Source: Ariolimax columbianus (lineage: Eukaryota > Mollusca > Gastropoda > Stylommatophora > Arionidae). From it: DNA of 64,000 nucleotides. A program made the position numbers and the translations under genes. This document shows positions 34,176 through 44,762 of the stretch, piece by piece. Each line of letters starts with the position of its first letter. Position 1 is the first letter of the stretch. Under the pieces are notes generated by a model. The model was given only the letters and a program-made list of their open reading frames with translations. It searched no databases and was not told where the DNA came from. The DNA is taken from contig JAVGWX010000019.1 in assembly GCA_036924085.1 (NCBI GenBank), positions 16,724,631 to 16,788,630 on the forward strand, written 5' to 3'.

Positions 34176-34596
34176 GCTTGGTATTTAAAAGAGTTTCAGT
34201 TAAATATTTTCTTCGGTTAAAAAACAAAACAACTTCTTTTTCTGTGAAGACGCGAGTGATGGCAGACTGATGATTTCTGAACATCTTTCTTAACCATCTT
34301 CCAGGATTCTTATTCACAAATAAGAACTGACATGTTTGTAGTTCTATTGTGTAGCTGAACGTGATTTCTTAGTTTTATATTCTGGATGTCCATATTGGCT
34401 GCAATCTGACAGAAACAGTCCTGGTCTTGTTCATGTGAGGTTCTAGATCTTTCTCTGCTCTACACCGGAGCGTTACTACACTTCCATGACATGTGAAATC
34501 TTCTACACTCTCAAATATTGTATTTGAAAGACGAGTTGTTTTCACCAATTAATGCTAACTTTGTTTCTCCATTATTTGTTTTGATAATTTATATAG
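34176..34596. other. No recognised feature
   Basis: Read on both strands; no ORF, repeat or motif that I can support. Confidence 0.4.
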
Positions 34597-34866
34597 GCAA
34601 AGGCCGCCGTCTATCGTAGACGATGATGGCATAATTTATTTGTTAGCGATATTTTTAGTAAGGATTAACTGCGCTACTTTTTATCGTCACTCTCTCGTCT
34701 CGAGCTGCCCGACCCCAGCAAGTCAAGGACAAGACGACTAGGGGCCGACTACGAGATACAGGGGACTCCGCATCAAGCACCCGTGAAAAAGACGACGGAG
34801 TCCGGAGTCGAACCCACATCACCTGATCACGAGGTCGACGGCTTAACCACTTCGCCGCGGAATCCC
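34597..34866 (-). mobile_element. tRNA-derived SINE, type 2
   Basis: A full-length-looking minus-strand SINE of 270 bp. The head reads GGATTCCGCGGCGAAGTGGT then TAAGCCGTC (A box) and GTGGGTTCGACTCCGGACTC (B box). The body is shared along its whole length with 40137-40404. Its 3' end contains the self-complementary CGTCTACGATAGACG just before GGCGGCCTTTGCC. No poly(A) tail is seen. Confidence 0.9.
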
Positions 34867-34964
34867 ACAATATATGCACGATATACAGTAATATGCCTTC
34901 GAATACATTTGTTTGTTTGTAATACAATTAATAATTATTATAATAATCATCATCTGGTTGTAAG

Positions 34965-35110
34965 AGTGGCTGTAAGGTGTCTGAGTATGTTTCACCATTT
35001 GATCATGTGCTCTGGATGATGTCCTAAGAGTGGTTGTAAGGTTGTCTGAGTAAGTCCCTCCATTTGACCCTATCCTCTGCAGTTCTCTTCATTTCAGCAT
35101 AGGTTGGAAC
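34965..35110 (-). mobile_element. LINE C-terminal scraps, duplicated
   Basis: The minus frame reads EMKRTAEDRVKWRDLLRQPY, matching the R-x-x-A-x-D-R-x-x-W-R-x-L ending of animal LINE ORF2 proteins. A second, poorer copy (EHMIKW, ILRHL) lies next to it at about 34970-35020. Confidence 0.55.
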
Positions 35111-35364
35111 TTCAATGTCCCTGCTTGCCTGAGATGTTAAGGTGAGTCATCGCCACCCACCCCTCTCTTCCTTCGAATGTTGCCCTCTAGTAACTTGTAT
35201 AGAAGACTCACATGTCTCATAATGCACGAGCTGCAGTGGTCCACGACTCATAGCTGACTACCAGCGTCAGGGTCAGCGAACCAGACCTGCCAAGACCCTT
35301 CTACACCTCCACGCGGTGATCCTAGATTACAGGCTGCAGCAGGGCACACTGGCTAAAAAGGAGG

Positions 35365-35510
35365 GATCGAAGAGGGAATGCTAACCCGGTACTCAAAAAC
35401 TGCTTGCTGAAGTCGGATGTGTTGGACCGAAAGGTGTAAATATCGCAGTCAATCTGTAAACTACGACACAACGCATTCCGTTCTCTGGACTACATTCTGC
35501 TACTTAAGCC
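35365..35510 (+). mobile_element. Dispersed repeat with the shared SINE/LINE core domain
   Basis: Contains TGCTGAAGTCGGATGTGTTG, then GACCGAAAGGTGTAAATATC and GCAGTCAATCTGTAAACTAC. The same core is present at 37630 (SINE), 59480 (SINE), 61500 (LINE 3' UTR) and 56330. Its 3' portion (CATTCCGTTCTCTGGACTAC) is shared with 41165-41260, defining a subfamily. Confidence 0.7.
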
Positions 35511-35514
35511 CAAT

Positions 35515-35640
35515 GTGTGTTTGTATATGTGTGTGTGTATGTTTGTGTGTGTATGTGAATGTGCGTGTGTGTATATGTGTGTGTGAATATATATATATAT
35601 ATATATATGTGTGTGCTCTCGTGCTTGCGTGTGTGTACGA
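35515..35640. repeat. (GT)n-rich microsatellite
   Basis: Imperfect TGTGTATGTG and a short (AT)n run at 35588-35608. A second (GT)n block with TGTGTGCGTT units lies at 35798-35870. Confidence 0.93.
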
Positions 35641-35797
35641 TACAACAATAAGTACATTAATGCTGTTCATTATTAATGTTTTTAATGTTTTAAAAAGTGC
35701 TTCCAGTGCCCATGTAAGGTGCTTCTGTGTGGAGGTCAGGAACACATGATATTACATTATTATTACGCATAGAAACTTCATGGATGGCGTTCTGCAC

Positions 35798-35870
35798 TCG
35801 TGTGTGTGTGTATGTGTGCGTTTGTGTGTGTGTATGTGTGCGTTTGTGTGTGTGCGTGCGCGAGTGTGCT
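35798..35870. repeat. (GT)n microsatellite with GTGCGTTT units
   Basis: TGTGTGTGTATGTGTGCGTT is repeated twice and then passes into TGCGTGCGCG. Confidence 0.93.
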
Positions 35871-36454
35871 ATGAAGAAAACACATACCATTTTGTTGTCA
35901 TTCACCCCAGCCAGTCTTCATGTACGAAGACATTCACAGCTGTGCCCCTATGCTCCATACAGAGTTAAACGAATAAGAATTACTTCATTCTTTGTATATA
36001 TTACTTTGTTGTATTAAAAGTAACTCTAGTTGGATAACATTTATTGAATATCAATTTGTTAATGTACAAACATTCCAGTACTTTAAAAAAAAATGTGCAT
36101 TCATACAATGCAAACATTCCGATCTGTATACGATTGTCAAATAACTAATTACATTTTTTTTTGGAGAGAATTGTTTTACTATTTCTGTATTGATTTATGT
36201 TTATTTATTTGTTAGAATATTTGTTTGAATCTGAAGCTGAACCATAAGAATGTTTATATAGCTTGCCTACGAGAAGGAGTCAACATGTAAACATTAATGT
36301 TTTTTTCATGAATGAAATATTCTTTGCTATTGTTATTATTTGCTTCATTCTTACTGTGCGTCTCAGACAGGATGTGGTTGATGACATTCAAAAAACCGTT
36401 ACTCTGATGTAGAAAGAAGACATGGCGAGAACTTCGTATCAGAGAATTATAATC
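35871..36454. other. AT-rich, no recognised feature
   Basis: AT-rich DNA with scattered short homopolymers. No coding or repeat signal is seen. Confidence 0.4.
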
Positions 36455-37350
36455 CTAAAAAATCCCATATATAGCAACACATGTATCAACACATAATAAT
36501 AATAGCTTTCGATCGTTGTCGATGAGGACCGCCGAAATCAACCTTGTCACAGATTTCCCTGTTGGGTGTGGGTGCGCATGTGGCTGAACAGGCCAATGCG
36601 AGCACGAAAAAAATCTGCTACATATCGGGCACACGAGGTTTGTAGAAGGGGATGGTGTTTCCGCTGCTCGGGATTTCCGCGTGTCGCGTCTGTTCTGGGC
36701 TTTCACAACACAGTCATCTTCACCGACAGCTACACCCGATTTGACTGCGCTTCTCCAGTCAGATCTGTTTTGCGCAAGACATTCCCAGGTGTCGATGTCT
36801 ATCTGGCAACTTTTTAGTGAGTCCTTCAGACCGTCTTTAAAACGTTTCTTTGGGCGCCCTCTCTCGCGCCATCCCTCTCTCAGCTCGCCGTAGAGAAGAT
36901 TCTTTGGGAGCTGCTAGTCTGACATACGGACGAAGTGTCCGGCCCATCCTAGTCGTGCGTTTTCTAGCAGTGCATGGATGCTGGGCATGTTAGCCCTCGA
37001 GAGAACCTCGATGTCAGTGACACGATCTTGCCATCGGATGTGGAATATTCGCCTCAGGCAACCTGTGTGGAAGTGGTTTAACCTCCTTGCATGTCCAGAG
37101 TATACAGTCCAGCTTTTGCAAGCGAATAGTAGGGTTGGAATGATGGTTGCACGGTAGACTTTCAATTTGGTCTTGACGCTGATGCCACGACGTGCCCAGA
37201 TCATCGAGCGCATTCTACCAAAGGCTGTACTGGCCTTTGCTATTCTGCTTGCCACCTCATCGTCTAGGCTGACAGATCTCGACAGCGTGCTGCCCAGATA
37301 CGTGAATTTGTCTACGGCATTCAACGTCTGCCCGCTGACTGTAGTCAATC
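36455..37350 (-). mobile_element. RTE-like LINE, C-terminal third ('family D')
   Basis: The minus frame opens with DKFTYLGSTLSRSVSLDDEV, continues RIAKASTAFGRMRSMIW, ATIIPTLLFACKSWTVYSGH, LNHFHTGCLRRIFHIRWQDR and WAGHFVRMSD, and after a stop and frameshifts ends with a zinc-finger-like CPICSRFFS...H. This is the RT-to-C-terminus order of a widespread animal non-LTR family (FxYLGS...RIxKAxxAFGRLR...WQDxxxDTEVL...LRWAGHxxRM). The palm domain and endonuclease are missing. Position 46395-46680 holds a related fragment. Confidence 0.9.
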
Positions 37351-37470
37351 AAGGCGGAAGACCAGAGGAACGAGAGGTGGAAGAAGAATACACAAACAAA
37401 TGCACTCAGAAACTGATACATCAAAGCTCCACCCCAGCGATAAAAGAAACTGCATTACGAAGGTGTTTTC

Positions 37471-37764
37471 ATAACTTCTATAGAAGGGGACGGCGTGGCC
37501 TAATGGTTAAGTGACACGGCTCACAACCAGAAGGTGCTGGGTTTGATCCCCATCTCAGCACCGGCCGTTACCCCGGGGAAGCAAACCCTTAGAAAATGCA
37601 GGAGGAAGCAGACCTTTACATAAAATGCATGCTGAAGTCGGATGCACTGGATCGACAGGCGCAAAATAAAAACGCAGTGCAATGCACGCCGCCTTGGGGA
37701 TTAGAGAAATAAGGCGAACGCAAAAAAAAAAAAAAAAAAAAATAAATAAATATAACTTCTATAG
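37471..37764 (+). mobile_element. tRNA-derived SINE, type 1, with 13-bp target duplications
   Basis: The head reads GGCGTGGCCTAATGGTTAAG (A box) and GCTGGGTTTGATCCCCATC (B box). The body contains the shared core (TGCTGAAGTCGGATGCACTG) and an A-rich tail with a 21-A run at about 37720-37741. ATAACTTCTATAG at 37471-37483 and 37752-37764 is a perfect 13-bp target-site duplication, so the element itself is 37484-37751. A minus-strand relative lies at 47807-48056. Confidence 0.95.
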
Positions 37765-38395
37765 GAATAACTTGAGGTGATATGCCTTCAAAGTCTTCCT
37801 TTTGGTCGTTCTTTTTTTATTCTATCGCGCTTTCAAGTTCTGATTTGAAGCAGGAAATTGCTTAAAAACAATAGTAAACTTTAAAAATAATATAAAATAA
37901 AATTGAGTTGTACCAAATATGATATTAGCATTACTAACTGTAACCACCAAAATGTAATTTTGCGAGGAATGGGAGGTAAGCAGTGTTAATATTAATGCAT
38001 TCACAATTTAAACGGTTGTCACCCTTCGTACAGCTGACCCCGAACATTCACAAATGGCTCAGCGACCTCGACGGAATTGAAACACTCGTAGAAAGAGAAG
38101 ACTCACATCCAGGTCAGGTGAAACACACTCATCAAGACTCACATATCTCACTTTCTTGTAGAGTTCATGGAAACAGAATCTGTTTCAGCAGTCTGGCTAG
38201 TGACACTGTAAGCTTCGCATAGGTGAGCCTATTGAAGAACATCGTATTGCATTGCAGTCATCTTTCTCGTGTTTGTGCCATCTTTTTGATTGTTTATCAT
38301 TTGGCCTATTCTGTGGTTACATACCGTCGCTGACACATTCTCGACCACTCTCTACTTAACGCTGCCGCTTGCTTAATACCTTCGTCCTTAGCTTC
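37765..38395. other. No recognised feature
   Basis: Non-repetitive; no convincing coding or splice pattern on either strand. Confidence 0.4.
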
Positions 38396-38575
38396 ACGTC
38401 AAACATTATGTTTCCAATGTTGCTTACTTCTCCTGTTCTGGATAACACGTCAGACATCTTATTCCAACGTTGCTTACTTCCCTCGTCCCGAGCTCCACAT
38501 CAGACATCTTATTCCAATGTTGCTTTTTTCCCTCGTCCTGATCACCACGTTTTACATCTTATTCCAATGTCTTTG
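38396..38575. repeat. Short minisatellite, unit about 56 bp, three units
   Basis: Repeats of CATCTTATTCCAATGTTGCT followed by a TTCCCTCGTCC phrase and a variable TCACCACGT-like stretch. Confidence 0.8.
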
Positions 38576-39146
38576 GTTGTTCCCCGGTCACATGTTTCAT
38601 CATCCCAGCTTACCTTTCGCTTTAATTAAGTTCTTACTGTATCATGAACCATCTTTTCAGAGTTTAGTTTAGTAACATATTTGTTGCGTAATGCAAGGCG
38701 CCCAGGCGCAGGTATCTCCCGCAGTTCGATCCAGGGGATCTGGGTCATTTCATTCCATTTTACGATACGGCTTTCTCCTGGACTAGTCGGTATTGGCTGT
38801 GATCTTCAAGGCTGCAGATTTTCGTATTGCATTTGTTGTCGGTGTCATCGTCTTTGTCTATTATGTGATTTGTTAAGTTTTTTCCTTTTGTTATTTGTTC
38901 CTGACGAACATCTTGAGATCGTAACGTGGACTTCGTGCTGTTTTGTCCCAATTCCGTTAATGCGCCATACTTAGATACTTGTCTGTCGTCTACAACCAGG
39001 AGGCCACCGGTCTGCCTGCTCAGATACGTCCCGGACAATAAAAAGAGCCACTGTAACCATATATTTAAAAAAGGTAATTTAGAGTTAATTAACTTTGTAC
39101 ATGTGGCTTCTAACAACAACAAACTAAAACCTAGGTTACCACCAAA
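38576..39146. other. No confident feature
   Basis: GCAGTTCGATCCAGG at about 38720 resembles a weak B box but has no A box at the right distance. No ORF of note. Confidence 0.35.
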
Positions 39147-39269
39147 ATGGCTTCGTCATGGGCAACGAATAAAGCAAACAGAAGAACAACATCAATGATA
39201 GCAACACCATTGAACGAAAATGGAAAGGCTGTTATGAGAATTAAGTTAAATACAAGCGGAAGACGTCGG
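39147..39269 (+). CDS. Possible first coding exon, unknown protein
   Basis: An ATG in good context (ACCACCAAAATGG) opens a 41-codon frame: MASSWATNKANRRTTSMIAT, then PLNENGKAVMRIKLNTSGRR. It runs into a consensus donor CGG|GTAAGTA at 39269/39270. The product is basic and Ser/Thr-rich with no family I recognise. No downstream exon was identified and the next sequence may be repeat-derived, so this could be chance. Confidence 0.2.
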
Positions 39270-39887
39270 GTAAGTAAAGGCGGCCGGCGTGGTGCTGAAC
39301 ACATCAACCGTTCTATATCGTTGATCAAGCAAACCTGGGCATTACACCATATCCCTATTCTAGAACACACCAGGTAACCCGGGTCATTACTGCACTTTCA
39401 GTTTGCTTCCTTACAACTTAGAGAGCTGACATTGTACACACAGCCACGAGTAGTGTTTCCTATTATTCTATCCATTTTTTAAAGGATCCTCGAATGACCT
39501 ACTGAAAGCGGCAATGCACTAACCAAATCACAAAAGAAAGATAAACAAATTAAAACCCAAAAAATACTTTGCTGTACTGTAGTCCTCCAGAAAAAAAGTA
39601 GTCTTAGGATAAATAAAAGCTTGCACCGAAAAATGTAGTTTTTTTTAAATAACGTTTTTATTAGGTGGACATAAATGTGTGAAGTAGCCTGTAGATGTTG
39701 TTAAATGAATTTCCACAATGTGTAACTTCATTCTTGTGTGCGCCTTAAAGATGGCGATACGTGGAGGGTTGCAATAACTTTCCTCAAATTCCGAGTATTG
39801 ATGAATGTGAACTGTGGTCCACCAGATGGTTGGCTTCATCTGTGTGTCGTTCACTACTACGGAGAATCACGTCTATCCCCATCCTTA
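39270..39887. other. No confident feature
   Basis: GTAAAGGCGGCCGGCGTGG at about 39273 recurs as GTAAAGGCGGCCAGCGTGA at 63490, hinting at an old SINE head. Nothing else is recognised. Confidence 0.35.
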
Positions 39888-40115
39888 TATTTTCCCTGAT
39901 CCTGACTTACATCTCTGATCAGTATATTTTGGTTCACTCTAACTTACATCTCTGATCAGTATATTTTGGTTCACTCTAACTTACATCTCTGATCAGTATA
40001 TTTTGGCTAACCCTGACTTACATTTCTGATCAGTATATGTTGCCTGACCCGGAATAACATCTCTGATCAGTATATTTTTTTTCACCCTGACTAACACCTC
40101 TAATCCTTTAATTTT
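39888..40115. repeat. 37-bp minisatellite with GATCAGTAT core
   Basis: About six units of GATCAGTATATTTTGGTTCA plus CTCTAACTTACATCTCT. One unit reads GATCAGTATATGTTGCCTGA, closer to the 37-bp array at 58448-59092. Confidence 0.92.
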
Positions 40116-40136
40116 ACCTCTCCCTTATATATATAT

Positions 40137-40404
40137 GGCAAAGGCCGCCGTCCATGGTAGACTATGATAGCATAATTAATTTTGCTAGCGCTATTTTTAG
40201 TAAGGATTAACTGCGCTACGTTTTATCCTCATTCTCTCGTCTCGATCCCAGTGGCAAGTCAAGGACAAGACGACTAGGGGGGCTACTACGAGATGCAGGG
40301 GACTCCGCATCAAGTACCCATGAAAAAGACGGCGGAGTCTGGAGTCGAACCCACACCAACTGATCACGAGGCTGACGGCTTAACCACTTCGCCACGGAAT
40401 CCCC
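40137..40404 (-). mobile_element. tRNA-derived SINE, type 2
   Basis: The minus strand has GTGGCGAAGTGGTTAAGCCG (A box) and GTGGGTTCGACTCCAGACTC (B box), and the same body and GGCGGCCTTTGCC end as 34597-34866. It lies between AT repeats (ATATATAT) on both sides, consistent with insertion into an (AT)n target. Confidence 0.9.
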
Positions 40405-41090
40405 ATATATATATATATATATACACACACTTATATACGTTTATGATGCTCGTCCATCCCAATTGATGAAGACCATTCTCTTTATTCAGCCGTGTGGACA
40501 GTCTTTTCTCTTGCTGTGTCTGCCGAAATGGGTGACTTGCGCGGTGATTTGGATTAAAGTGAGAAAGTAACTGCTCCTGTTGTCAACCTCACTCTCTGAT
40601 CCTGACCTACCCTTGGCCAGTAGCACGATATTTATCGGCACAGGATACATATTTTTCAATAGGGTTTACTCCCGAAGCCTTTCCCGCAAACAGGTATCCT
40701 GCAATAAGTAGAAGAAGTTTTTAATCAGAATAAGAAGAAGACGAAGTAGAAAAAGAAGAAGAATTAAAAACACAAAAATATGAAGAAGAAGAAAAATTAA
40801 AAGTAGGTACGTTTTGCACTTTAGTAATTAGTCTTGGCAATTAAGTGGATATTCTTGTGAACTTTAGCCCTTCTCTATGTAGTCCCTTTGCAAAACGATA
40901 TACTTCTCCCATCTTTTATTCACCTTTCTCATGCTCAAATTGTAGAGCATACCTCTCGGTCAGGAATCACGTCTCCAATGCAGTAATCAAGTCTTGGGTG
41001 ACAGAAAACGTGCTTGTATGAAATCATTTCCCATCCACCATAGTTAGATCCTAATGACTTCTTCCTGTCCCCCAAATGAAGAATCCGCTT
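40405..41090. other. Mostly unannotated, possible LINE scrap
   Basis: TTGATGAAGACCATTCT at 40463-40479 matches the 18-bp target duplication at 20948. It is followed by CTTTATTCAGCC, which could encode DEDHSLYSAV of a LINE C-terminus. GAAGAA-rich DNA lies at 40728-40800. Confidence 0.4.
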
Positions 41091-41164
41091 CACAGAAGAC
41101 GTTTATATATACGTCTCGTATATATAGATATATATATGTGTGTGTATATATATATATATTTAAA

Positions 41165-41260
41165 TATATACGAGACGCGGGTGCAAATATCGCAGTCAAG
41201 CTGTAGACTACGACAAAACGAATTCCGTTTTCTCTACTACATTCTGCTTCTTAAGTGCTT
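41165..41260 (+). mobile_element. Core-domain repeat fragment
   Basis: GCAAATATCGCAGTCAAGCT, then GTAGACTACGACAAAACGAA and CTACTACATTCTGCTTCTTA correspond to the 3' portion of 35365-35510. It is preceded by TA-rich microsatellite DNA at 41108-41171. Confidence 0.65.
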
Positions 41261-41454
41261 TTCAGGGTTTGGTAGCGGGAAATTGAGAACGAACGAAGCC
41301 AAGCTAAGCCAAGCTATGTATACTTGGTGTTCTTGGAATCCTGGTATTTAAACTGGCATGTCGATGTATGTTGTCAAGCAACCGAAGGCTTCGGATATAC
41401 ATAGTATGCATTTTAAATCTTTATGCAGCTTAGTAGGCCTGGGGAAATGTACAC

Positions 41455-41455
<1 letters not shown>

Positions 41456-41509
<54 letters not shown>
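41456..41509. repeat. (TA)n microsatellite
   Basis: About 25 TA dinucleotides followed by GACACACGTAC. Confidence 0.97.
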
Positions 41510-41515
<6 letters not shown>

Positions 41516-41581
41516 GTACAAGGAATAGTACAGAAATAATCGTACTATAACGACAAAATAATTAATATTCAATGACTCCTC

Positions 41582-43372
41582 GAACATCATTCTTCTTCTT
41601 CTTCTTCTTCGTACGCTGTCAGACGTTAACCTGTATTTTTTTCGAAGAAATTAGCGGTCATCCTAAGGCTGTCGACACTGCCATAGAACTTGTCTAGTGT
41701 TGCCACTGGTGATGGCCACATGTGCTTTCTCTGGTCCTCGTATGTCAGGCAGTTTTGCAGCAGAAGTTCAGCGGTCGTTTTCCCGGTACCACAAGTGCAT
41801 TCGTCAGTGCCACCTATCTTCAGTTTATTTAATAGGTGGTACCTTAGTCTGTTGTGGCCTGTGCGAAATCTGAAGACCACGATCTGCTCTCTTCTGTTCA
41901 ACTGGTAATAGGCATCATTTTTTGTGTAGCCAGTATATTCTGTTTCCCATTTGGCCATGTATCTGGCCCTAATAAGCCTTTTCGACTCTTCGTAGGTCAC
42001 ACTAGAATCTGGTTGTGGTAGTCTTGTACCTTCTTTTGCCAGTCCATCTGCCTCCTCGTTGCCTAGGAAGGTACAGTGGGATGGAACCCACTGTACCACT
42101 ACTGTTTTTGGTGCGGACTGCTGGCATAGTTGACAGAGTACTGCTCTTAAATCATTATGTTCATCAGTATTTTTCTGGCTTTTTAGTGCTATGACTACGG
42201 CCAGGGCATTTGTAAACAGGACTATCTGGCTTTCATTGCTTTCGCCTGTCAGCAGTGCTTCTACTGCAGCCTTCAATGCCTCTGCCTCCGCTCTGAAATT
42301 GCTTGAGAATTTTCCAGTTGCCACTCACAGTGTTATTTTTCTACCATTTGGTAGGCTCAGGAATACTCCTGCCCCTCCGTTCTGTGTTGTGTTTGTTACA
42401 GAACCGTCGGTGTATGCATGGGTCCATTCCATGCTTGGGTAGTTTTTCGTTATGTACCTCAGGGCTATGTCTCTTCTTTCTTTTTCAGTCTGGCTATTCT
42501 TGTTTCCAATACCTGGTATAATTTCTACAACCCCCGGTATGATATGCTGCTTCCAGGTAGGTTTGTGTACAGTAGGTATGGGATTTGGTATTGTTGCGGT
42601 GTTCATAGGGTCTTCGCTCATCTTTACTTTGACTATTTCTGCAAAGTTTCTCCGCTTTAGTTTCCCATTTCCAAATCTATTTAGTCTCTGATGCATTGGA
42701 TGGTCTGTTAGTCTTCTGAGTTTCTCTGCTTGCTGCTAGGCTCTGCAGTCTCTTCTGTCGGTCATGGATTGCAGATTTGTAATCTTTTCCAATTCTATAA
42801 TTGGCGTTGACTGCATGCCTCCTGTTATATCTCTCATGGCTTGGTTTTGAAGTTTGATAATTTTATCAAAGTTCGCCTTTGCTGCTGTTGTCCATGCCGC
42901 AATGCCATACTCGAGAACTGGTCTCACTCTTCCAGTGTACAGTTTCTTTAGTATACTTTCGTCTGCTCCCGCCCCCCCCCCCCCTCCCCAGCTTGTGCCA
43001 GCAAGTTTTCTCATGATTGCCATTCTTTGTCTGGCTCTCATTCGGTTTCTCTCGATCTGACTTTTCCATGTCATGCGCGATGAAATGTGACTCCCAAGTA
43101 GTTTGGGTTGTCGTTTGGCCGCATATATTTGCCGTTAAGACTTATTTTGGTGTTCTGTGGTTTATTTGAAAGCGAGAATATCGTACATGTTGGTTTTTCC
43201 TCGTTTATTTTGACCAGCCATGATTTCGCCCACTCCTCCAACGATGTTAGGGCCTGCTGCATCCGATTGCTTGCTATGGTGAGATTCTTTTCAGAGGTCC
43301 ACATAGCCAGATTGTCTGCAAACATGGAGCTGTGGACTCTTCTTGGTATATTCTCTGTGAGAACATCATTCT
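41582..43372 (-). mobile_element. Family A copy with 12-bp target duplications
   Basis: GAACATCATTCT at 41582-41593 and 43361-43372 flanks a minus-strand insertion of 1767 bp. It starts with the complement of the GAA tail and covers the Cys-His module (CTCGTGKTTAELLLQNC), RNase H (YTDGSVTNTTQNGGAG; NEEADGLAKEG), the thumb (RVRPVLEYGIAAWTTAAKA) and the RT box, which reads MFADNLAMW. It is truncated just upstream of the RT box. A run of C residues (42969-42983) interrupts the thumb. Asp-to-Asn in the box and several frameshifts make it inactive. Confidence 0.95.
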
Positions 43373-43575
43373 GAATTATAACATATGGCCGTCCTTATTA
43401 AGTCCAGTACAGACCTACACTACACTTACGGATCCCATTTTCGTATTAAATGCTGTTATGTTTTTTTGTTTTAGTTTGTCTTGTCTAGGAGAGAGTATGT
43501 TAAATTGTGGTTTATGCCTTGTTGTCAAATGCATCTGATTTTAGCAACAAACATTGTTAATGGGTTTAATTCCGT

Positions 43576-43985
43576 TTAAGGACAATTTTCCTTGGTCATG
43601 AATTCGAACACATTAAAGTATGTAATACATGCGCTGTTCAACTTGTTACTTTGTAACAGTTCCCGCCGGAGCAGAGTGTTTAGGACAGGGGTGATGTGGT
43701 TGCTGATGATGGTACATGAATGCGTGCCAAGGTCACTCACCGTCTCAATAAAAGAGAACAGAGTTGGGGCAAAGAATGTGGACAGGTAGGAGCTGACCAC
43801 TGGCCTTCCGATTTGGGTAGTGGGAGAATGATTGACAGACGGATTGGCAACGGAGCTTGCTGCGATAGATGAGTGACAGGTATGCAAAGTTTTTCGTTCC
43901 AATAAGACTGAATAGAGCCATCCCCTGAGATCCATTGGTCAAGTTCTGACTTTGCTTGAGTGTATATAACTCGAGACAAAGTTTA
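43576..43985 (-). repeat. Dispersed repeat U1, unidentified
   Basis: About 400 bp that recur on the plus strand at 61085-61390. Shared strings include GGAAGGCCAGTGGTCAG, TGTCCACATTC and GAGTGACCTTG. In one frame both copies read GRPVVS-YLSTF--PTLFSF-ETVSDL, but other frames are also partly open, so the coding frame is uncertain. Both copies lie beside TTC/GAA microsatellites. I do not recognise the family. Confidence 0.7.
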
Positions 43986-43989
43986 GCTC

Positions 43990-44031
43990 AGGAGGCTGGA
44001 TGGAGTTTCTTTTTCTTCTTCTTCTTTTTCT

Positions 44032-44062
<31 letters not shown>

Positions 44063-44115
44063 ATTTTTCTTCTTCTTCTTTTCTTCTTCTCCTTTTTCTT
44101 TTTTTCTTGTCTCAA
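43990..44115. repeat. (TTC)n microsatellite
   Basis: TTCTTCTTC with TTTTTC and CTC interruptions, directly upstream of repeat U1 in its own orientation. Confidence 0.93.
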
Positions 44116-44559
44116 TTCTTCTCTATCTGATTTCTTTTCTTTGCTGTAACATCCATTTTCATCGTCATCTACTTGTTTTTCTTAATAATTCTTCCTCTTC
44201 TTATTCAGCTAGATCTTCTTCGCCACGTTTTACTTTCCGCTTACACACGAAGTCTACTACTCCAGATACATGTTGCTATGGTGAATAGGTCTTCAGGGCT
44301 TCCAAACCCGGTTATGGTGGAGCTCGTCTCTGTGGACCAGTGAAAAGTACACAATTGGCTGTATTTCAGCGCCTTTCAGGGTTTGACAGACTCTCTATGC
44401 TGCTTGCCAGCACATACACGTGACTGATTGAGCCAGCTATTTACCTGTGTAAAGGACCATTCAAACAAGATCCCATGCTACTCTCGATCAATGCTCAATT
44501 AATGTAATGATAGTTTTCTCGTTTCGTCGACTCACCTTATAGTTTGGATAAGAGTATTA

Positions 44560-44762
44560 CAGGGTGCAGTGACATGAATGATTGAAAATGGCCCTTGCCC
44601 TCATGGACCCGTCAACAATGGGCACCCACAATACACCTGCCTGGGTTAAATCAGTCATGCAGCCTGGGGTTCACTTATTCAATGTGCTCACAGATGATTG
44701 GAGCGACATTGAGGATTGAACCCTTGCCAACCGACATAGTAAAATACTCTACCTACTTTTAA
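44560..44762 (-). mobile_element. tRNA-derived SINE, type 4
   Basis: On the minus strand AGTAGGTAGAGTATTTTACT (D-arm/A-box region) is followed by GGCAAGGGTTCAATCCTCAA (B box), spaced as in a tRNA. Downstream is a body with CAGGCAGGTGTATTGTGGGT. The head differs from the other SINE types in the window. Confidence 0.7.

Noticed and set aside
38700..38760. tRNA B box (GCAGTTCGATCCAGG).
   Set aside because: No A box at the right distance, no copy elsewhere in the window, no tail.
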